Shown: positions 59,401-64,000 of the stretch, one piece after another
Numbering within the stretch: the first letter of the stretch is position 1
How the letters are laid out: every line of letters starts with the position of its first letter
DNA from: Schistosoma mansoni
Taxonomy: Eukaryota > Platyhelminthes > Trematoda > Strigeidida > Schistosomatidae
Reading direction: 5' to 3'
DNA: 64,000 bases
NCBI RefSeq assembly: GCF_000237925.1
Contig: NC_031495.1
Span: 6,735,852 to 6,799,851 of the forward strand
Program-made: the position numbers and the translations under genes
Notes under the pieces: generated by a model
Database searches by the model: none
Told to the model about the DNA's origin: nothing
What the model saw: only the letters and a program-made list of their open reading frames with translations

Positions 59401-62400
59401 TACATGAGATTGAGTTTAATAGGTTTATGTCTCGGGGTTAGTGTGACATCTTCAGGGCAGTGTGTCAGTTTTGAATATGTTAACTGGTCGGAAGTAGTTG
59501 GCAGGAAACGTCAAACCCATGTTTCATGTTAGTTAACACTCATCAGCTAGGTGCATTCGCGATCTTGAAGCAATTTGTGCTCTGCACAATTCGGACTAAC
59601 ATACCCCACTTCTACAGTCTGAGATAGCACACCTGAGCTGTTTGGAGCGAGCTTTATTATTTGTTAAATAAACAAAACTAAACCGGTTGATATTACTAAA
59701 TAATGGGCATCAATTTTGTTAAGCCTCAGTGTTGATTGGGTCCCATCAATCCGGTTGAGATATAGTCATCAGTTTAAGTGACTTGATTTTACGTGCACTA
59801 TGTCTTGACCTTATCTACTCAGAGGTAGTTGGCAAAAAGTTCTGAACATGAGTTTCCTACTAGTTATGAATATTCCCCGACCACTGGTGATAACTATCTT
59901 GTGTTCAAAAACATTACACTTCGTTGAGTCTCTTGAATTTTATTTGAAACTCTGAGAATCCAATTTAAAATTCCTCACTAGTGAATACATGGTTATTAGA
60001 TTAAAGAAAAATATCTTTATTTAAGACATACCCTTATGAATTTAGCTTGTGGATTGACTGAACATTAATTTTCATAATCATACTCATACACTCAATTCAA
60101 TACTGAATACTCTAGTAAAATTAAATTGAGACAATATTAGCTGATGAACATCACTCGTGGAAGAAAACAAAACATTTTGACTGAATTCTAAGTATTATTG
60201 ACCTTCTACCTATTATTTTAACCGGTAATAAGAACGTTTGGTAGTGTTTTGTTCTCTGAGCTAGAAATAGACTCTGAAGATTTTGTCCAGAATGACTATG
60301 AAAGCTTTTCATTTAAACCATCTAACTAAAAGGATACAATACCGTGAAAAAGATTTACATGAGCTACAAATCATCCCCCATTAATTCAGTAGTAAGAACA
60401 GTCTTGCATAATAAGACATAATAAGACTGCCCCAAAATGCCCTGGTACGGCCGAGAGTAGGGAGAGTCCGCTCTCTCTCTCCAAATGCTCTCACATGGCC
60501 ACGCGTATATAGTCACTGCCAGGGAAGTCCTACTCACCGCCTTCTCGTGGCATTACTATTGTTCATGAAAGTGAGAGGACGAAAAGCGAATGTCCGGCGC
60601 CTTAACCGGGTTGCCGGACACGGAAAGTCCACCTAGGGGAGTTGGAAAACCCTGATTTCAAACCAATGGTGCACATGGGCTGGCTCCAGTATCCTGAGAG
60701 AACAAATGGCGTATGGATCAATCGTTGGTCACTTGCTACCATGGGACTGCATTTCCTTACGATAATTCACTGCCTTATGGATCAGATGTTTAGGTCAAAA
60801 GCTCCGGGTGTGGCCCCCCTAGATAAACCACCTGCTTAGGTTTGGGCACTCAGGCAGTATCACAGTCCACACACAAATCGAATGACTTGTGTGGTGCATA
60901 TGTATCTGGTGCCCCTTTGTACCAATATTTATGTGTTTAAATAAATACATAATAAGAACCAGTTAAACCAGTATGTAATATGTTTTAATGACTTTTTGTC
61001 TTATTCACCTTATTTTTTTAGCGTTTATTTGAATTGTCTTTTCAATGGATCAATAATGTAGTACATCACATCAAATATGAAAGTCTTTTAAATAATCATG
61101 AGGATAACCGTTTGAATTGTTTCATTATAATTGACTACAATCCATTATTTAATTTATTATATCATGAAATTATAGAGAAATTAAGTAAATTATTTTCAAT
61201 CTTTATAACCATAGTTGACAACTCATTGATATCAATCAGTAATCAATTAGATGATTTTATTCAAGTAAGTAAGGTGAATATGTTTTGAGGTGGTACTTAC
61301 AAACCCTTACTCGCCACGTCATTGTTGAATAAGTAATTGTACCTTCTCCTCTTTGCATTCATCAAACATATCATCCAGTAAAATTAATGATTTTAATGAT
61401 TATATAATCTTATATAGTTGAGATCATGAGTCAGTTGAAGCTAGACCACCATGGAAAATCTGAAAGCACTGGATGGCCGTTTCGTTCTGATGTAGGACTC
61501 TTCAACAGTGCTCATCCACTATCCTTCATGCAACCCGGATGTGGTTACAGTAAGAGATAATTTGTTTTTTTCGGCATGGTATATTTTTATATATTTGAAT
61601 GAAAAATGTGCATCTAGATGTATTTAGAACGTATATTTCTATACCAATTCAAAAAAACTACTATCGTTTTAAAAATTATTGTAATCATATCTGTCATGAA
61701 TTTAAAAAGAAGAACAAGGCCGTATCCAACTCGTTATGATTTTATATCTGGCTTTTTATCACGTGAGTTACCCACCAATCAAAAAAATATGACTTTTCCA
61801 ATCTTAACACTGTGCCAAATCTATGACATTCAACTGGTATGAACAGTCTAGCGTCTTTATTGGTCCCTTGTCCGCTTAGCCCTTTCAATTGAGTCCAGAA
61901 CATCAATTACAGCGAATCTATGCGAATCATTTTTTTCAACCATACTCGGTTTATATACTAGAAAGACAGACCACACCATACCATAAAATAGAAAATAATA
62001 TTTGTAAAGGATCAAGCCAAGGTGTGGCTGTGAACGTTGGATACAGTAATCAATAAACTGAGTATAATTTAGGAACAGTAAATCGCATAATAATAATGAT
62101 CCACAGGCCAAAATGAAGCTTATATTAAGATGAATATAGATATACACAATCAAATTCCTCAGTAGTTAAGCAATGAGAATATATATAGAATAGTCGTCCA
62201 CTAATAGGTACCGGAATTTACCCGTACTTATGTCTTCACCAGGATATAGCAATATCCTCTAAACTTTTCATTAGGAGTAAGGAAAAAAGTCCATAGTCAA
62301 TTTGTTATCGAACAACACTTCGGGAACGCAAAAAAATAGAAGCAATAAAGAGGATATACATAAGGAGTAGGATCAAGGTACAAAGAACAAATAATATTGA

Positions 62401-64000
62401 AGAATTAAAAGTTGAGATTCACTTTAGGAGAGAAAATATTTTATACTTTTTAAGTGAAGAACTAAAATCCAGATGTACATTAATATATATCAAATTGCTT
62501 TGACAAGGTTATCAAGATACACTGAACTCATGTTTCATGCTTGTTGATAGTTTTCAGCAAGAAGTATCTGTAATCTTCAAAGAATTAATTCCTCTAGTAT
62601 CATTCTAACCTAAGTCAATCAATATTACAATCAGAAATATTACCATTTAGTTGTATTTTAGTGTGGTCTACTTATATCCGTTTAAGTAGTACATGGTGAT
62701 GGTCAAACATAGAATGTATTTTGGCAGAAGACCGAGAAGGAAAGAACTGAAATGAAGTGCAAGTGGTAGGAAAATGCATGAACAATGAAATTAGAAAAGA
62801 TGAACTGATATTTACAGAAGAAACAGTGAAGATTGAGACAATTGATTGTTAATTTGCAAATTACCTATTTGCTGTATGGTCATCAAAATTTAGTGAGATA
62901 GTCTGTAATTCTGTGCTTAAATACATTCGACTGTCCCCACTCGTGTTCTGTTCACTACAGTATGATGAAGTTTGAAGAGTTTTGAATAAAGACATATTAA
63001 ACATCTCATAGTTACGTCGACGAACCTATTCACTGTACAGTTTACTTAAATTAGTATCATTCAGTCAAAAAGAAAAAGAAACATTCAGTCAGTTGACAAT
63101 GTTTAACCCCCTTTTTTTCTATATTTTATTATAGATACATGCAAATATTCCATCCGATTTTAATGGATTTATACAAATTGTGACCTATTTAAATCGTGTA
63201 CATAATGATTATGAGAAATTATTCAAAGATCATGATAATCTATGTCGTCAAGTTGAAGTAAGTTCTAATGTTGTTTTTTTTTTAAAGTGAACATAAATCT
63301 ACACAATAAAATTGACTCACGCTTTCAACTATGAAAATACTAAATCTCCACAAAACCTCTTCTGATAATAATAATAATAATCTTATGCTCACTAATGACT
63401 GACTTCGAGAGGTAAATCCAGGAGTTCTAGTGAGAAGCAGTGACCAGTGGAGTTCAAATCACGTCCTCAGAAACTCACTGAAGACAATTGATGAGCGGAT
63501 GCTCAACTTCGTGGATTGGTTGGAGTTATATATAAACTCAATCGGATGCTGTCTCAGTGGTCTATCGATTAAGTGCTCTGGCGCGAGACTGGTAGGTCCT
63601 AGGTTCGAATCTTGAGAGTGTGGGTTCGTGGACACACACTGCTGAGGAGTCTCACAATAAGACAAAACGACCATCCAGTGTTTTCAGGTTTTCGATGGTG
63701 GTCTAGCTTCATTCGACCCATGATTTCAACTATATAAAATTACTAAAATCTCTACAAAACCCCCTTCTGATAAATTCATAATTGTTTACTGAAATTAAAT
63801 ACAACAATTAATGAAGCAATGAATACCTTCATACAAAATATACTTTTTATTCATTTTATTCTTTAGTTTCTACAACATATTCAAAAGTGCTCAAACAATT
63901 ACACTGAATTAAAATTTATTCAATTTATTCAATGGTCAAATTATGAACAATTTTTAATTAAATGGAAAAAATTTATTAATCAAATTGAATGGGCTAGAAA
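38432..64000 (+). CDS. Axonemal-type dynein heavy chain, N-terminal tail (continues beyond window)
   Basis: Motor subunit of ciliary/flagellar dynein; only the tail that binds other dynein chains is in the window. Exons: 38432-38541, 38596-38674, 38718-38972, 39123-39383, 41448-41614, 42412-42522, 45230-45277, 47160-47327, 48503-48804, 51202-51564, 55793-55943, 58126-58303, 61022-61264, 63135-63257, 63867-64000+. All junctions keep phase, giving about 897 residues. The ATG has an in-frame TGA two codons upstream. Family-like blocks: EFMYFIRKNLESRNTSPYDL, joined to EPHYIFSTFGILVAAG, then SLTQWFSEAVLYEALIKI and LPAWKSFFTWRQIMRRRKF (the dynein YDL, ..IS..G, L..W..E..LY..L and WK.F..WR pattern), and further on PSDFNGFIQIVTYLNRVHND. 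The motor (AAA) part must lie to the right. The acceptor of exon 10 is weak and could be 51199. Class (inner or outer arm) is not decided. Confidence 0.8.
44050..44335 (-). repeat. Sm-alpha SINE, diverged
   Basis: tRNA-like part and ribozyme region on the minus strand. The core is damaged (the CTGANGA position reads ATGAATA). A TA microsatellite follows at about 44368-44412. Confidence 0.8.
44600..44975 (+). repeat. Sm-alpha SINE, fold-back trailing part plus full unit
   Basis: Starts with a short minus-strand piece of the trailing part (44606-44660), then plus-strand trailing part, tRNA-like head (TAGCTAAGTGATTAACGCG at 44810-44830) and ribozyme region (TTGACGA, AACAAAAC, GCGTCCTGG). Two core positions are changed, so it is inactive. 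Confidence 0.8.
45332..45854 (-). repeat. Retroposon family C, full length (523 bp)
   Basis: Exact 11-bp target-site duplications CTTTTATTCTG (45321-45331 and 45855-45865). Lies in intron 7 of the dynein gene just after exon 7, antisense to the gene. Confidence 0.88.
46583..47100 (+). repeat. Retroposon family C, about full length
   Basis: Sense copy from GCCCTGATACGGCCGAGAG to TGTGTTTAAATAAATAAATAAA. Ends 60 bases before exon 8 of the dynein gene. No clear target-site duplication seen. Confidence 0.8.
47518..47755 (+). repeat. SINE family B, cut short by a family C insertion
   Basis: Plus-strand order of family B up to GCACACTACTGAGGAGTTTC (47726-47745, the first half of the ribozyme core), where it meets family C sequence. 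Confidence 0.65.
47756..48203 (+). repeat. Retroposon family C, 5'-truncated
   Basis: Begins at CCACGCATATATAGCCTC, about 75 bases into the element, and ends TGTTCAAATAAATAAA. Its start touches the broken family B copy. Confidence 0.8.
49068..49435 (-). repeat. SINE family B, full length, GAGTT variant
   Basis: On the minus strand: GGAGTTCTAGTGGGAAGCAG start, tRNA-like part with A box and B box (GGTACGAATCTCG), ribozyme region at 49153-49204 and tail ending CCCCTTCTGAGTA. The ribozyme has GAGTTGGCC where GAAACGGCC is expected and TTGAAAA for CTGAGGA, so it should be inactive. Confidence 0.85.
50375..50425 (+). repeat. Hammerhead-like remnant
   Basis: TGAAGAGTTCCAAATAGGAC followed by GAAACGCGC and TTCATC. 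It looks like an Sm-alpha ribozyme segment with a damaged cleavage triplet and no tRNA-like part. Confidence 0.6.
50632..50998 (-). repeat. SINE family B, full length, GAGTT variant
   Basis: Minus-strand copy with head (GGAGTTCTAGTAAGAAGCAG), A box, B box GGGTTCGAATCTCG (50789-50802), ribozyme at 50717-50768 and tail. CTGAGGA and stem II (GTCCC/GGGAC) are perfect, stem I GCACTG pairs with CAGTAC except one position, but the GAAA position reads GAGT. The same change occurs in the copy at 49.1 kb. Confidence 0.88.
51034..51100 (-). repeat. SINE family B tail fragment
   Basis: Only the 3' tail region (ATCAAAAAGGGGTTTTGTGG to GATCATGAGTCAATT), next to the full copy. Confidence 0.7.
51690..52030. 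other. Less AT-rich block of unknown origin in a dynein intron
   Basis: About 340 bases with clearly higher GC than flanks (for example CAGTAAGACGGGAACGGTG and GTGACCCAACTGCCGG). No coding frame and no relative in the window. Probably a transposable-element piece. Confidence 0.35.
52066..52222. repeat. Fold-back copy of SINE family B
   Basis: 52066-52134 is the tail on the minus strand. 52135-52222 is the 3' half of the ribozyme (AGGACGAAACGGCCGTCCAA at 52145-52164) and the tail on the plus strand. Confidence 0.85.
52557..53001 (-). repeat. Retroposon family C, 5'-truncated
   Basis: Minus-strand copy with a TTTA-rich tail side at 52557-52580. The sequence stops at 53001, before the CCACGCG region. 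Confidence 0.8.
53305..53601 (-). repeat. Repeat family D (297 bp), LTR-like ends
   Basis: Starts TG and ends CA on the minus strand (TGTAGTGAACAAGAAC to AAGTAGACCACA). It is flanked by near-identical 9-bp repeats, CTAGTGTCG (53296-53304) and CTAGTATCG (53602-53610). No internal coding part is seen. It could be a solo LTR or a short DNA element; undecided. Confidence 0.65.
53709..54257 (+). repeat. Repeat family D, interrupted by an Sm-alpha SINE
   Basis: Same family as 53305-53601 in the opposite direction, split by the SINE at 53798-54039. The two D copies form an inverted pair about 107 bases apart. Confidence 0.75.
53798..54039 (+). repeat. Sm-alpha SINE (242 bp) with clean target-site duplication
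   Basis: Flanked by CATACAG (53791-53797 and 54040-54046). Begins GAAGATTCAAACAAACAATA, which in dimers is the END of a unit, runs through the tRNA-like head (AGCTGAGTGGATAACG, B box GGATTTGAGTCCC) and ends CCATCTTTGCTTAT. The ribozyme has ATGACGA for CTGACGA and carries the AAA insert. Confidence 0.9.
54258..55792. other. Intron sequence, nothing clear
   Basis: AT-rich. Worn SINE-like words occur near 55640-55690 (TTGTCCAGTGCTTCTTGACT) but are too decayed to assign. Confidence 0.4.
56010..56222 (-). repeat. Sm-alpha SINE, ends after the ribozyme
   Basis: Minus-strand trailing part and ribozyme. The copy stops right at stem I (CTCCAGCTGACGAGTCCC), so the tRNA-like head is missing. Confidence 0.88.
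56171..56221 (-). ncRNA. Hammerhead ribozyme, AAA-insert variant (Sm-alpha)
   Basis: CTGACGA, stem II GTCC/GGAC, GAAA, ACCCGCGT (one change in stem III), cleavage triplet GTC, then AAA and CTGGATT. The core is complete. Confidence 0.75.
56370..56653. repeat. Fold-back copy of SINE family B
   Basis: 56370-56424 is the tail on the minus strand. 56425-56653 is the plus-strand copy from the A box (GGCTCAGTGGTCTA) through the B box GGGTTCGAATCCCG (56483-56496), the ribozyme (56512-56570, with GGACGAAACGGCCG intact but CTGATAA for CTGAGGA) and the tail to CCCCCTTCT. Confidence 0.88.
57150..57545 (-). mobile_element. RTE LINE RT fragment, strongly decayed
   Basis: Shares the block order of 19740-20010 on the minus strand (ATTTTGTCAGCATCTTCAC, TTTGAGTATTCTAATTAG, the worn YADD site). 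Confidence 0.6.
57786..58085 (+). repeat. Sm-alpha SINE, diverged, with compensated stem II
   Basis: tRNA-like head with B box GGGTTCGAGTTCC, then ATGACGA, stem II GTCG/CGAC (57916-57919, 57926-57929), GAAA at 57930-57933, CTCGTC, and the trailing part with ATGTCGAGACAATCC. Confidence 0.75.
58858..59025 (+). repeat. Sm-alpha SINE, decayed
   Basis: GGACTCAGTAGTTCAGTG head, worn B box, GTCCCAAATACGATGAAAC ribozyme part and CAATCCATCTTTCG end. Confidence 0.7.
59026..60239. other. Intron sequence, nothing clear
   Basis: AT-rich. Worn SINE-like stretches near 59480-59640 and 59800-59900 cannot be assigned. Confidence 0.4.
60240..60385 (+). repeat. Dispersed repeat family E, worn
   Basis: CTCTGAAGATTTTGTCCAGA and GACTATGAAAGCTTTTC, then AAACCATCTAAC and TGAGCTACAAATC, in the order of 21030-21140. 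Confidence 0.6.
60427..60946 (+). repeat. Retroposon family C, full length (520 bp)
   Basis: Exact 11-bp target-site duplications ACATAATAAGA (60416-60426 and 60947-60957). Starts CTGCCCCAAAATGCCCTGG and ends TATGTGTTTAAATAAAT. Ends 75 bases before dynein exon 13. Confidence 0.9.
61405..61540 (-). repeat. SINE family B, partial
   Basis: Tail and ribozyme on the minus strand (61461-61512): GAAACGGCC kept, TTGAAGA for CTGAGGA, stem I GCACTG/CAGTGC perfect. The tRNA-like head is missing. Confidence 0.8.
62662..62959 (-). repeat. Repeat family D, third copy (298 bp)
   Basis: Same ends (TG...CA on the minus strand) and close similarity to 53305-53601. No clear flanking duplication. Confidence 0.7.
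63316..63375 (+). repeat. SINE family B tail fragment
   Basis: CTATGAAAATACTAAATCTC to ACAAAACCTCTTCTGATA followed by an AAT run, just before the full copy. Confidence 0.7.
63418..63775 (+). repeat. SINE family B, full length
   Basis: Head GGAGTTCTAGTGAGAAGCAG, a leader of about 130 bases, A box TCTCAGTGGTCTATCG (63552-63567), B box GGTTCGAATC (63603-63612), ribozyme region 63635-63680 (CTGAGGA, GTCTC/GAGAC-like stem II, ACAAAAC for ACGAAAC) and tail ending CCCCCTTCTGATAA. Confidence 0.88.

Overview
The window reads as nuclear DNA of a blood fluke (genus Schistosoma). It is AT-rich and intron-rich. It is packed with RTE-clade LINE copies of the SR2/Perere type, a CR1-clade LINE piece, a Penelope-like element, and many SINEs of the Sm-alpha type, which carry a tRNA-like head and a hammerhead ribozyme. 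Species cannot be fixed by eye. About 200 bases (20728-20927) are an assembly gap.

Three host genes are supported, all on the + strand. (1) A linker histone H1 gene at 12717-13419 has one small intron, a TATA-like box and an AATAAA downstream. (2) A membrane-protein gene has its last three coding exons at 13738-14015, 23068-23295 and 27259-27459. They join in frame and encode a transmembrane helix and a cytoplasmic tail; the upstream exons were not found. (3) A large axonemal-type dynein heavy chain gene starts at 38432 and runs off the right edge. Fifteen exons with matching splice phases give about 897 residues of the N-terminal tail. Its first introns are 43-150 bases and later ones 0.6-4.2 kb, the size gradient known for schistosome genes.

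Left to right: 1-2.9 kb is an RTE LINE with a long open reading frame on the - strand. 2.9-12.6 kb holds no recognisable gene, only decayed repeats. 12.7-27.5 kb holds histone H1 and the membrane-protein exons, with two further RTE copies, the gap and the first Sm-alpha copies in its introns. 27.5-38.4 kb is intergenic and repeat-rich (RTE 5' piece, Penelope-like element, Sm-alpha copies, a 5'-truncated RTE with target-site duplications, CR1 piece). 38.4-64 kb is the dynein gene, whose introns carry most of the SINEs and a 520-bp retroposon.

The most interesting material is in the small repeats. Besides Sm-alpha there is a second tRNA-headed SINE family (here family B) whose copies together give a complete hammerhead ribozyme with its own sequence in all three stems. 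Both families repeatedly occur as fold-back (inverted) copies. One Sm-alpha subfamily has three extra A residues exactly at the ribozyme cleavage position. A third, unclassified 520-bp retroposon (family C) has three full-length copies with exact 11-13 bp target-site duplications.
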